In this document: piece after piece, positions 1 through 12,300 of the stretch
Layout: every line of letters begins with the position of its first letter
Numbering within the stretch: position 1 is the first letter of the stretch
Notes under the pieces: model-generated
The model's database searches: none
What the model was told of the DNA's origin: nothing
The model's input: the letters and a program-made list of their open reading frames with translations, nothing else
Assembly (NCBI GenBank): GCA_963693285.1
Contig: OY848917.1
Location: forward strand, 622,501 to 686,500
Direction: 5' to 3'
Source of the DNA: Xestospongia muta
Lineage: Eukaryota > Porifera > Demospongiae > Haplosclerida > Petrosiidae
Length of the DNA stretch: 64,000 bases
Program-made: the position numbers and the translations under genes

Positions 1-48
1 CTATGTATGGAAATACATGTGAACAATTATAATATTATGTGAATTACA

Positions 49-3000
49 TTACACCTTTTTGTAAGGGCCAACATCTTTCATAAAAACAAAGTCAAACTGC
101 CAAGTCTTTCTTTGAGACACTGCACTTCGGCCAAAAACTTTAAGAATATAGAAGGAACGGTTGCTTTCTGTTATAGAACCACTGGCTGGATTGGGAAAGA
201 AGTAGTCACGTATAGCAGCTATGAATGAAAAGGATCTTAAAGAAATTAATCCCTGACGATTGTAAGGAGAAAATGTTCCATGTTTAACACTAAAATTATA
301 TGGAAGTACATCCTGATTGCATCGTGCTAGGACAAATTTCATTTGATTACAGTCATCCAGAGACTGTAATATAGCACAATGATCTATGCAGACATCAACT
401 GGTTTAAGAAATGTGCAAGATGAGTAAACCCAATACACCGAGCTCACTAGTTCAGAATTTTTTGGCCAGTTGAATTGACCAGTAGTAATAGCTTTAACTA
501 TTATTTGACAGGTTTTGCCCATTGGAAGTGCATCAGAAGGAATTTCCATTTTAAAACCATATCCGTCCCAGTTGAAAGAAGCAGTGGTTTTATTGCCAAC
601 AAATTCTTTTGTAATTTCAGCAGATACCGTGACTCCTCTAGGATGTTCTAAAAAAATAGTGCAATAATTACCAAAATTTACTACATAATTAATTAGTACT
701 TGTTATAAGTGGTTTGACAGGATCATCATCATCTATATCTTCATCAACTTGTTCATCTAGTTCTTCATGACACTCTGGCAAAATTATAATGATGGGTAAT
801 ACATTTGAGATGAAATAATATGGACATTTACCTGGTGTGTGTGTCTCCAATAGAAATCTATGGAGTGCATCAGCAATTTCATTTTGTTGCATATGCTCAC
901 GTAATTCCTTTTCTATCCATTCTCCAACTGTAGAAATGGAGCATATACCAACTTTCTTTAGAGTTTCTCTGCCTTGATCAGAATCAAGAATTGAGTCTCC
1001 ATCTTGACAAAAAGAAAAGAATTCTGTCGTACGAAATGTAGATGTACCAATCTTTTGTTTTATTATCTATATCAAAAGACAAATATGATTTGTGATTTTA
1101 AGAAAATAATATATAAATAAGTATATAAATATTAGTTTGTATCTTTTAATATGTTTTGTGGTCATTATGTATAACACATGTGATCCTTTTTGTAGGTTAA
1201 CAATTGAAATTGTCAAAATCTGAGTGCTTAAATGACTAGTTCCTTCTTCATAAATGATACAGTGGCAGGTGTACATCTATTTTATAAAAATATTATCAGT
1301 TCTATCATTTTTGATGGGTCCATAAATGTTATAAACCTGACAACTTAAAAGAATATTGCTTGAAGGACATGTGCTATTTTATGAAGTGATAGTGGCAGGT
1401 TAATATGAATCTCATGATACATTATATTTGACATATCACGATTTATTGAACTATATGTGTTATATAAATCTGGCAGCTTGGAATATCACCCTTGGGCCTA
1501 GAGCTTTCAGGCAATACCATTTATAAATTCCTTTGCTGGCTAGTTTATATTAAGCATATAGACCTCTCAACTATGATATATATAGCACACATATATTATC
1601 TACATTATATATTTTTTATCATAATAAACATATAATATATAGATTAGATGATGGGTTAGAAATTTCCTGTAGAAACCTCCAACCATTGTCTTGCTACTTT
1701 ATACAATTTTAAGCCACAAGGCTGATCTAAGCCAGCCCAGTCATACCACAAGTCTAACCCAATTGTGATGACTCTGAATAATTCTATTTAATGTCAATGG
1801 AAACAAGAAGTATCTATCAATGAAATAAATACCTCATGTTCATGTCTATTGGTAGATAGATGATTTTCATTAACATCATAGAGAATTATTCATATATTGT
1901 CTAAATACATTACACATACTATTAAAGGTACAGTATTTAGTCTATATACAACACATAAATCTGCAAATAAAGACTTTGTAAAAATGTCAATAAATGTATA
2001 GGCACACTAGTTTATAGATGAGAAACAGCAAAGCTGAGCTTCAGTATGAACATTTGTGTGACTACTTATGTTAACATGTTTATGAACAATTTAACTCATG
2101 GAAAATTAAGTTAAAAGCACATATCACTTTTACAATCTAGCAATAAAAAATAAAATTGCCTTACTTTTTATTATGCATAATGACATCATGGCAATATAAC
2201 AAATTGTATGAATTATGTATTAATTTAAGTAACCTCCAATTCTTTTGATATTATTCTTATGGCTGTCTCGTCTGGACAATCTTTTCCTACTCTTCTTAAG
2301 CACTCATTAGCATAAAGTTTGTCTGCATGACTTAAACACAATAGAACAGGTACACCTTCTCGATCCAAGTAGTCTAACATAGCCTTTGCTGAATCAGTTG
2401 AACATCTCCTAATAATATAATATGTAGGTACAGTAATGAGTTCACATATTAAATCAACATCCAGTAAAATACTCTTTCAGAGGTTAAATTAATTTGTTTA
2501 AAAGAATACTATATAACAGAACTATTTTATAAAGTATTGGGATATGTCATAGTGTATATAACATATCATTTTTATTAACATACTATTACTATGCCAGATA
2601 TTGCATATATCATTTAAGAGTGCTTATACTTATGTACCTATAGTCAATAACAAGAACTATGATCTGGGCAAGTTGAAGGAGCAGTTTTGTCAGCTTTTTT
2701 ACAAATTTATCATGGTCATCAACACCTGGAAAGTCGATCACACTAAGATTATCTACAACCTCCTCTAAATCATACAGAAATGGTATCGTGGTCCTTTGAA
2801 TTGAAGTTGTACCTGCAAGTACCTGGAAAAAGGAAGAAAAATAATAATGCAACAATTGTGCTTGCAGGTTGGTAAAAAATAACATTAAACTAATAATAGT
2901 GGAACATAAACTTGAAATCAAATTTTCAAGTTAGTTCTTGTATTCTATAATTCATTACCTTTTGTTTAAAAAGAGAGGAAACAAGTGTAGATTTTCCTGA

Positions 3001-6000
3001 ATTACTTAGTCCTACAATACCAACAGTTGTATGTGAGGCAAGTTGTTCACGAAGTTGGTGTACACTTAGACTCCATATAAGCCATCGAGCAAGAAGAGGG
3101 CGATAATGTTGCATGACATGAAACAAAACACTGCCTTTAAACTTTTTGTCCCAATCTCGGACTAAGTCTTCAACCCCCGTTTCATAAGTAATATTAAAAT
3201 GGTTGCATAAATCATGCAATTGTCTTTCAAGAGAATAGCTAATATAGCTTGTATTACAACCTACAGATGAAACCATACCCTGCATGAGAAACTGAAGCTT
3301 GCCAGCGTAACGTCGGTCATCTTTATACTCTTCATCTCTTTTACGTAGAATACCTTGTATGTAATTTCGCACTTCCACTATCAAAGCTATTCCTTGTCTT
3401 GATTTCATCATTCTTTCAAAATCTAACATGTTAAGACTGAAAAGTGCCCAAACACCAACAGAAGATGGCGCTTGTGTTGTCTGCAAAATGTGAGCAGTTT
3501 CTTTTGGAGAATTAATGAAAGGAACCTGGATTTGCTGCTGCATAAATGCTCCAAGTAAGGAAACACATATCTCAAGGTCATTCTTAATAATATCATCAAT
3601 GAGTTGAATCATTTCTTCATTATGCAATTTTTTGATTTCATTGACATTGTCTTCATCATGGAGACTAGCCAAAATATCTTTCTCTGCTTTTGCTTGAAGA
3701 CTACTTAGCTTTTGTTTTGCTGAAACTAACACTTGAATTGGTGGCTTTAGTTTTTGTGACTTATCATTTGCACTTGCATTACCAGCTGGATAAATTTCAT
3801 TTATATTCATATTACAAATAACTTCTAGTTTATTATTTGTGTCTATTGCTTTACATTTTTGGTGAACCTGTTGTTTCATTTTCTCAAGGTGGTGAATTAT
3901 AAGAGCACTTTTATCAGAATGGCTATGGAAATCAGATAAGTCTCTCTTTATACCAACAGTATGACTATGTTGACGAGAATAACGGGCTTGACTTCTAACA
4001 ACATCAGCAAATAAACGTGAGTGACTTATAGCTGAAGAAGTATTCATTCTTTTAGGCTTAGCAGTAACTAAGACTTCATCCTTGTTATAAAGTAGTGTTG
4101 TCTCAATATTATCAGGTTCAGTAAAACTTTTAGAAACCATATCATGAACAGCTTCCTGAGCAAGCATTTCTACTTCAAGAGGACGCACACCAACTGTTAG
4201 TCGCATATAGGCATCATCTAACCCTTTAAGAAAGAGCAGCGAAGGTGGTGGATCGAAATCAGATAAGACAAAAGCTTCTGCACACTTCCATGCATTCTTA
4301 TCATCAATATTGACAACAGCGCTACAAATGGTTTCCGCAGGAACAATTCGCACAACATTTTCCAAAAAGTGACAAATACTTCTGAATCTACGTGAGCGTC
4401 TTCCAGAAGATTTATACTTAGCAGAGGGTTTTTCAAGCATTGCACTTAAAAATGATAATATTATAACTTCTAAAGGAGTGTTTCTAGCAAGTTGTCTCTG
4501 CCGCATTGAAATGTGGTAGTCACCCTAAAAAGACAAAACCGATAATGCATAGACTATAGTAATAACATCTATAAAATTAATATTTCATTAAATTATCAAT
4601 AAAAATATATATTCATTTTATCTACATAGTTTGTAATAATTTATTATGTCCTATATTATTTAGATTAAAGATTTGAACTACTCATAATTAATCAATACGA
4701 GTACCAATTTGCATACTATATGTTGGGTATAATTTGTCTTATTGTTTGGATCTATATTTATTATAGGTTATGTTCCATAAAATCTAGAAGTAACACAAAT
4801 AGCTAAAACTCTGAAAAAAAATTAAAATTTTTAAACGAATAGCTATGTGCTGAGAGAATCTTTTTCATTAAAAAAATCCAAAAAATTATGTCATTTCATA
4901 AAGGACATGGATTGACTAGAATTAAAATACCTTTTTTGTAGCCTTGACATCTTTCCTTATAGGATTACAAAAGTGGCTATATAGACTAACTGTGACAGTT
5001 TCAGCCTTGAACTCCACTATAAGGTCACGATCATTAATTGGATCATAATTAAAGTGAATTGATCGTTTTGAAGCATCAGATCCAGATGTATTAATAATGT
5101 GGCGACTACCAACCTTAATTTGATCACAGAACCAAAGGTTATCACCTTCCACAACTACTGCTACCTCATCTCCTAATCTTGAAAATACGACTCCAAGTGC
5201 AGATGGCTTAGCTTCTGCTAATACCTGCAGAACCTTTCCTTTTTTGTAAGTGACCTTTTCTCCATGATCAGGATCATGAAGATAGCTTTGGTTGATTACA
5301 GTTTCGTACTTAGTAAAAGAATGCTAATGAGAAGGAAAAAGTATATTTTACTCAGTATAAATGTAACTAATATGTTCTAAAAAACTAACTAATGGAGATT
5401 TCCCTCGTACCTGCTTAAAAATATCACCATGAATTTCATCAATCAAGGCATCACTTAGGGAATTCATCTGATCACTTCCAGCTTGGTCAGGAAGTATACT
5501 CAAAACATGACGACTTTTGCTACTATCAGGATACATTAAATGACATATTCCAAATAGTTTTAATCCTGATACATTAGGCAAACCAATTTTTAATGAGCTT
5601 TTCAATGACTGTAAATGTTTCTTAACCGAATCTTGAGATAGCTGTTATGAAAATGTTAATATAAAAATTTAATATTATTAATAACTACTATTTAAAGGAA
5701 TTGCTAAAGTTTTCCCTTGGCACTCATGCAAATGTACAAAAGGATGTTTTATTTACATGACCAATGCCATGTCATTAGTAACATTTTTCTATACCTTGTT
5801 ATGGAAAAAATTAGTTTGTAATTCAGCTAAGTGTCTCAATATCACAGAACCAATAGCACCAGAGTGTAACTACAAAATAGCTTTAATTTGTAATGGTACA
5901 TTATTTAGTTTATATTACCTTTCCACTTGACAGGGATGCTTCTACTGGTTTCTTTGTTTCAATACAACAAAAAAACTGTGGAAAAATGTCATTTTTGCTG

Positions 6001-7535
6001 TAGAAAAGGAAGACGTTTTCCTTAATAGGAGCCAATTTTTCTAATGTAGTAGCAATGATATCCACATGAACAAGAGGAGGAGCAAAAGCAATGCAAGCTA
6101 CATTCTTGCTTAGCTCATCAATACTTAAGCAGGTTTGACACCACAGAAAAGAATGTGTTGCAGTGGCTAACAATGCACCAAATGAAAAACCTGTAACAAA
6201 AATTAAGCTATGCATAAAATTAAGATAGATTTACACAAAACCTCTTTGAAGTAAGTTGTACTATATCACTACTTACTTTAAATATGTGTCTATTTTATCT
6301 TATGTTCTTATGATAACTTTCAGGCTGTCTTCTTACTGGCTTAATTGGAATTATATACCATACTATATAGTGTCTATTAACCTATCTGTTAGACACAATA
6401 TATACTCTACTTTGAGATTAGGTAATATTAGCTAGTAATATTCATAATGTGTTAGGTTACACCTTGTGATTGTTTGCCTAATCCACTTGACTATATCACT
6501 AGTCATACCAAATAAGGTCATGACCATGCTATATCACATAAAATATGTGGTATATAGAATGAAATACTATTACATATGACATAAACAAATATATGTTTTG
6601 GTTAACATTAAGTTGGTAGGTACATGTATATACACAACAGAATATAAATATTTACCAGTAAAAATAACTTGATATCCTTCTCTTATTTTTTCGACAAAAA
6701 ACCTTATCGGTATCTTCCTGGTTTGAAGTGTGACACCTAAACAACACCTTTAGTATATACACATGTACAAACTCAATACAGCTGACCTTCATTGATAGTA
6801 TTGTACTTGTCTTGCCAATCTGATATATTTCTTTCACCAAGGAATGCAGCATACAATACCATCCCTCTCTTAGCAATAGCATACCTTTCAATACAATTAC
6901 TTCTGTCAGGACTTTCAATTGATAAAGAAATTTCATCAAAACCATGAGATTCATGAACAAGAAAAGATTCGTAATTCTTAGCATTACATGTTTGAACAAG
7001 TTTAGTAAGCAACAAGGCATGGTACACTGTTTCTTTACAAAACAAAGGTGGAACAACACTAATAGATGTTGGTGGGCTCTCAGATACTGAGGTAGAATCA
7101 ATGTTCATTTCATCACGTATCTTTTTCATTTCACGAAAACACCACTGGTGCAAATTACTTGGAATGACAAAATCCTCAAAACAAAGCTTTTTTAACTGCT
7201 CTTCGACAGAAACAGATCTAGTAGCCATCGATCTCCTGATATAACGAGTTATAACTTCTTTCGCTATATCATACTTGGCTTCTCGATTAACGTCAGACTG
7301 AAATAGGCTTGTTCGTATTATCATCATCTCATCCTTCAATCTTTTCAGAGCTTCATCTGTGGTGTTTTCTATAGAAACTTCAACTGTCTCAGAATCTTTT
7401 AGTTGCTGTTCAAGATCAGCTAAAAGACAAAAAAATTGATTCCAGATATGAATGTAATTGTACTCCAATTGATTTAACATATTATATATACAGGTATAGC
7501 TATGCCTATATTGTTATATACAAGCTCAATATATG

Positions 7536-7571
<36 letters not shown>

Positions 7572-8451
7572 GTAGAAGTACTATATAAATCATTTATTAT
7601 ATACATTATGCAAACATTGGCCTGTTTTTTTATAAATAAATGGACTGACAACTTTGAAACAGGCTAGCCAGCATTGAAATAGGCAGTGTGATAAAAGTAA
7701 CGTTCAATGTAAATACTCATAATCTTTTTAATCATGGATAGGAGCTTAAAGATTGTAACTATATTTTGTTAAGAACAGTCATCAAGTACTCTAAAAGCTA
7801 TTGTTGTAATTTTTTAATTTTTAAAAACCATAGCATGTACTTCTAGTGACATGATCAAAGTCAGAAAAAAACTAAATTGAGATATAGTTTCTCATAAGTT
7901 TCTTAATTACAACATAAAAATTTGTCTTTAAAGGTCGAATAAATAATAAAAGGTTAACTTTCGTTTGCATGTAGTACGTTAATTATAAAGTGGGCATGGT
8001 AATTTTAAACTTGGACTGCCTAGCTTCATGTTAGGGTTGACTCTCAAACTGCTGGCCACTATTAAGCCCATTTTAAAGCCAGGTGGTCCAATTTTCACAT
8101 ATAATTCTGTACTCACTCACCTCTAAGACGTTTACCCCATTCTTGAACACTTTCATTTTTTGATTTCTCCAGAGCACAACAAAAATATTCAAATACTTCA
8201 AAGTCTTCTTTAACCTTTTTCATTACTTTGTAAATCAGCTGTCTGGTCCTCTCTTTACGAGTCTCTCTTCTGTCATAGGAGGACTCATACTCTTCCTCAG
8301 TTATAATACTCGCTGAGAGAAGCTCGTTAGAAATTTCTTCAGGAGGAATTTTATCAATTAGCTTGGAAAGTTTGGCTTTTATAACATTAGAGGCTAATTC
8401 ACAATTTTGAGTAAGTGGAGACGCCGTGCTTGAGTTGGTTGAGGTAGCCAT
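49..8451 (-). CDS. CARD-like / class 3 lipase / dynamin-like GTPase / ZU5-like multidomain protein, 12 exons, ~1586 aa
   Basis: Exons (minus order): 8451-8121, 7419-6787, 6736-6656, 6190-5919, 5869-5795, 5641-5411, 5323-4931, 4524-2959, 2822-2638, 2408-2234, 1051-832, 647-49. All have GT-AG ends and matching phase and sum to 1587 codons with stop. Residues ~20-110 look like a death-fold (CARD) helical bundle. Residues ~285-540 resemble class 3 lipase: AFLGERNISDW entry motif, GFSFG nucleophile elbow (Ser351), candidate acid Asp416 (YSKNDIFP) and possibly His498. A charged linker follows (~545-1165). A GTPase follows: P-loop GLSNSGKST (1177-1185), DFPG (1224-1227), a weak G4 SHAD (1282-1285) lacking the usual Lys. 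Residues ~1390-1520 resemble ZU5 (LVSSVYWVYS, FLKPVDVCIDHC). The domain set suggests an intracellular innate-immune or death-signalling protein; function is inference. Lipase and GTPase activity unproven. Introns 1052-2233, 2409-2637, 4525-4930, 6191-6655 and 7420-8120 hold nothing I recognise. Confidence 0.85.
7536..7568. repeat. (TA)n microsatellite
   Basis: About 16 TA dinucleotides inside intron 1 of the CARD-lipase-GTPase gene. Confidence 0.95.
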
Positions 8452-8572
8452 CTACCGGTTTCTTGCTGATCGTTTCGGTTGAACCAACCCAACCCCGCCC
8501 TTTTGTGAATTGAGAACAATGTATAATTATTAAGTTCTTATGCGGTGGCAGAATGCCCACATAACGTCCATT
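8452..8572 (-). promoter_or_regulatory. Probable 5' flank / promoter of the CARD-lipase-GTPase gene
   Basis: The bases directly before the ATG are more GC-rich than the neighbourhood and contain a GC-box-like CCCCGCCC at about 8493-8500. No TATA box is visible. The region is closed upstream by the inverted-repeat element at 8573, so the native promoter is either very short or includes that element. Inference only. Confidence 0.35.
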
Positions 8573-8850
8573 GGCGGATCTAGGGGTGGATGAGGTGCAT
8601 CCCCTTTCTTCTTGTTCTCTAATAGTATTCATAATCAATCATTCAAGTCCCATCCTGTGGTAAAAAATTATTTTTTTAAGTATATTCATAGCAAATTATT
8701 GCAACCACACCTTACAAAGCGATACCTCTCTACTGTCTCGTGATTAAAAAGGTGTGTCTATGAATTATAAATATAATAAAAATTTATAAGACTTACAGCA
8801 AGCTTCGCGCGCGGTCTGTACACTCCCTATTTTTACACTCTGGATCCGCC
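8573..8850. mobile_element. MITE-like non-autonomous element with terminal inverted repeats
   Basis: The left end reads GGCGGATCTAGGG (8573-8585) and the reverse complement of the right end (8838-8850) reads GGCGGATCCAGAG, 11 of 13 matching. The ~278 bp interior has no ORF. ACGT occurs a few bases outside both ends but I cannot define a clean target-site duplication. GGCGGATCCAG-type ends are familiar from DNA-transposon-derived elements in other animals, but I cannot name the superfamily. Confidence 0.55.
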
Positions 8851-9151
8851 GGTGACGTTAATCAACGGAAAATAATAAGGTTTTTTATTACACCAGAGCT
8901 AATGTAGCTAACGTGTTACAAAAGTTAACTAACAGATTGAACTGACGTTAGTATTAAGATACTCAGACAAGTATGTAGTAGTATTGCTAATGTAATTTGT
9001 TAGATATCCACAATGTAATATTCATAGAAATCAAAAAATAATTTAAAATCTAACAATATTTTCCAGATTGTGTTCATTACACAATAGATTAAAAGCTTGT
9101 AGTAAAGATTGCATGTATTATAAAATACTATAATACTATTTTAATACAATC
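8851..9151. other. Intergenic, nothing recognised
   Basis: AT-rich sequence between the inverted-repeat element and the duplicated exon fragment; no exon-like stretch or RNA gene seen. Confidence 0.6.
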
Positions 9152-9345
9152 AGTACACAAAAAGATTAAAAATAAGCTTGCAACTAAAACTGGATTAAAA
9201 CATTATTTGATAATCAATATAAATATATATGTGTGTGTGTGTGTGTGTGTTTAGTTTATTTTTTATTAGGTAAGTCAAATATAACTGGATCTCGAACAGG
9301 CTGGTATTGTAAATTACATATTGAAGCATTCACAAATGTAGTATG
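9152..9345 (-). pseudogene. Duplicated 3' end (last exon + 3' flank) of the MPPED-like gene
   Basis: On the minus strand 9256-9343 reads about 29 codons ending in a stop and matching the C-terminus of the phosphoesterase at 18082 (TTFVNASICNLQY, then VIFDLPNKK against TTFVNASTCNLQY and IIFDLPNKI). Homology continues past the stop into the 3' flank (AAGCTTG, CTGGATTAAAACATTAT, a GT run) matching about 17967-18175. No other exon of the gene is present, so this is a fragment, not a gene. A GT microsatellite at 9231-9250 belongs to the duplicated flank. The repeat array starts exactly at its upper end. Confidence 0.8.
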
Positions 9346-12300
9346 TGGTAACCTTCATGGTAGACTCACACAACAATGGTAGACAACAATTGTAGACAGA
9401 GATAGAACATCAAACCATATTGTGAACAGAACATCTAACCACATTGAGAAATCAATTTCTTTAAATCTTCATAGTAGATTCACACAACAATAACCTAGAA
9501 AAAAATGAATTGATGTTCAAATCTGGTCTACATTATTAGCTCTAGTCTCCATCCAAATACTATAAAGTAATTTTTATTAATCAGTAACCTACATCCACTA
9601 TTATGATCTTATTCAAAAATCTATCTATAATAGTTTACAAATAAAATAGTCTACTAGAAATGTATCTAGTCTACATTAGCAATGTATAGCCTCTTACCAA
9701 AACACTAGCAGTCCTTATGTCCACAAGAAAACTCAATAACAGAACAGAGACTCCTTGAATCTTATGATAGACTAGACTTCACACAATAGTGGTAGAAAAA
9801 TTAAAGAAATTGATTTCTGACAAAGGGTTGGACATCTGTTCACAATATCTCAATTCAATTTTTATGGTTGACTTGTACGAAAGACCTGATAAATGGCTCC
9901 TCACAGCAGGGAACTCTTTTTTGTACTTCCAAGTCTTCATTGTAGATACTCCATTATAACCTCAATCTAAACATACAACAAACATATAGACTTGTTTATA
10001 ATCTATATTTTATAACTAATAATATTAATCTACCAGCTATAGCTCAAGCCACTAGACCATCTCATTAGTACATTATCACTCACATTGATTCTGATAGAAG
10101 TTTCATGTAGTTATGTTATTGTGATAGTATATCTTGTATCAGTGTCTTGTGTCAACAATCAGTAGTATAGTCCTTTCATCCACAAAGACATCTCACAATG
10201 TCTATTCACAGCTTTGATACAAAAATTTAACAAAATAAATCACAAATAACTCTTTACAGATAAAGGGTTAGATATCTGAGCACATGGTAAAGCTGATAGA
10301 CTGTTCATGTCAGACAATGGTAATAAAATGGAAATACTGGTATACCCTTTTTGTAGGGAGAACTCTTCAATCTTCATGGTAGACTCACACAACAATGGTA
10401 GACAACAATTGTAGACAGAGATAGAACATCAAACCATATTGTGAACAGAACATCTAACCACATTGAGAAATCAATTTCTTTCAATCTTCATGGTAGATTC
10501 ACACAACAATAACCTAGAAAAAAATGAATTACTTTTCTAATCTGGTCTATATTATTTGCTATAGTCTCCATCCAAATATTATAAAGTAATCTCAATTAAT
10601 CAGTAACCTATATTCTTTACTACTAACTAGCCAACTCTAATCTGCCTGTACTAGTTCACTAATAAAATAGTCTACTAGAAATGTATCTAGTCTACATTAG
10701 CTATACATAACCTCTTACATAAGGGAACTCTTTTTTGAACTTTCAGTCTTCATGGTAGATACTCCATTATAACCTCCATCTAAACACACAACAAACAATC
10801 AAGTAAACTCTATTAAACAGTAACCTATATTCATTAGTACTAACTAGCCCACTCTAATGTATCTAGTCTACATTAGCTATATATAGCTACTTACCAAAAC
10901 ACTAGCAGTCCTTATGTCCACAAGAAAACTCAATAACAGAACAGAGACTCCTTGAATCTCATGATAGACTAGACTTCACACAATAGTGGTAAAAAATTAA
11001 AGAAATTGATTTCTAACAAAGGGTTAGACATCTAACCACATGATAAACAATAGTAGACTCTTCATGATAGACTCACAAATGATAAAAAGGTGAAGAAATT
11101 AACTTCTGATAGAAAGGTTAAAGACAGAAAAGCTATTGTAACTCTTTTATTCTCCATGGTAGACTCACACAACAATGGTAGACAACAATTGTAGACAGAG
11201 ATAGAACATCAAACCATATATATTGTGAACAGAACATCTAACCACATTGAGAAATAAATTTCTTTCAATCTTCATGGTAGATTCACACAACAATAACCTA
11301 GAAAAAAATGAATTAATGTTCAAATCTGGTCTACATTATTAGCTCTAGTCTCCATCCAAATACTATAAAGTAATCTCTATTAATCAGTAACCTATATACT
11401 ACCAGCCTACTGAAAGGTGTACCTATACTAGTTTACAAATAAAATAGTCTACTAGAAATGTATCTAGTCTACATTAGCTATACATAGCCTCTTACCTAAA
11501 CAATAGCAATCCTTATGTCCACAAGATAACAGAACAGAGACTTCTCGAATCTCATTGTAAACTAGACTTCACACAATAGTGGTAGAAAGATTAAAGAAAT
11601 TGATTTCTGACAAAGGGTTAGACATCTGTTCACAATATCTCAATTCATTTTTTATGGTTGACTTGTATGAAAGACCTGATAAATGGCTCCTCAACAGGGA
11701 ACTCTTTTTTGCACTTTCAGTGTTAATGGTAGATACTTAGTTATAACCTCCATCTAAACACACAACCAAACATATAGACTTGTATATAATCTACATTTTA
11801 TAACTTATAATATTAATCTATCAGTTATAGCTCAACCCACTAGACCATCTCATTAGTACATTTTCACTCACATTGGTTCTGATGGAAGTTTCATTGTAGT
11901 TATGTTATCATGATAGTATATCTTGTATCAGTGTCTTGTGTCAACAATCAATAGTATAGTCCTTTCATCCACAAAGACATCTCGTCTCTTCACAGAAGGA
12001 AACCCATTGTTATAACAGATTTCTGATAAAGGGTTAGCCATCTAACCACATGAACAATAGTAGACTCTTCATGATAGACTCACAAATGATAAAAAGGTGA
12101 AGAAATTAACTTCTGATAGAAAGGTTATACACAGAACATCTATTGTAACTCAAAATGGTAGACTCACACAACAATGGTAGACAACAATTGTAGACAGAGA
12201 TAGACCATCAAACCATATTGTGAACAGAACATCAACAATCAGAGGTATAGTTCTTCATCCACAAAGACATCTCACAATGTTTCTTCACAGCTTTGAAACA

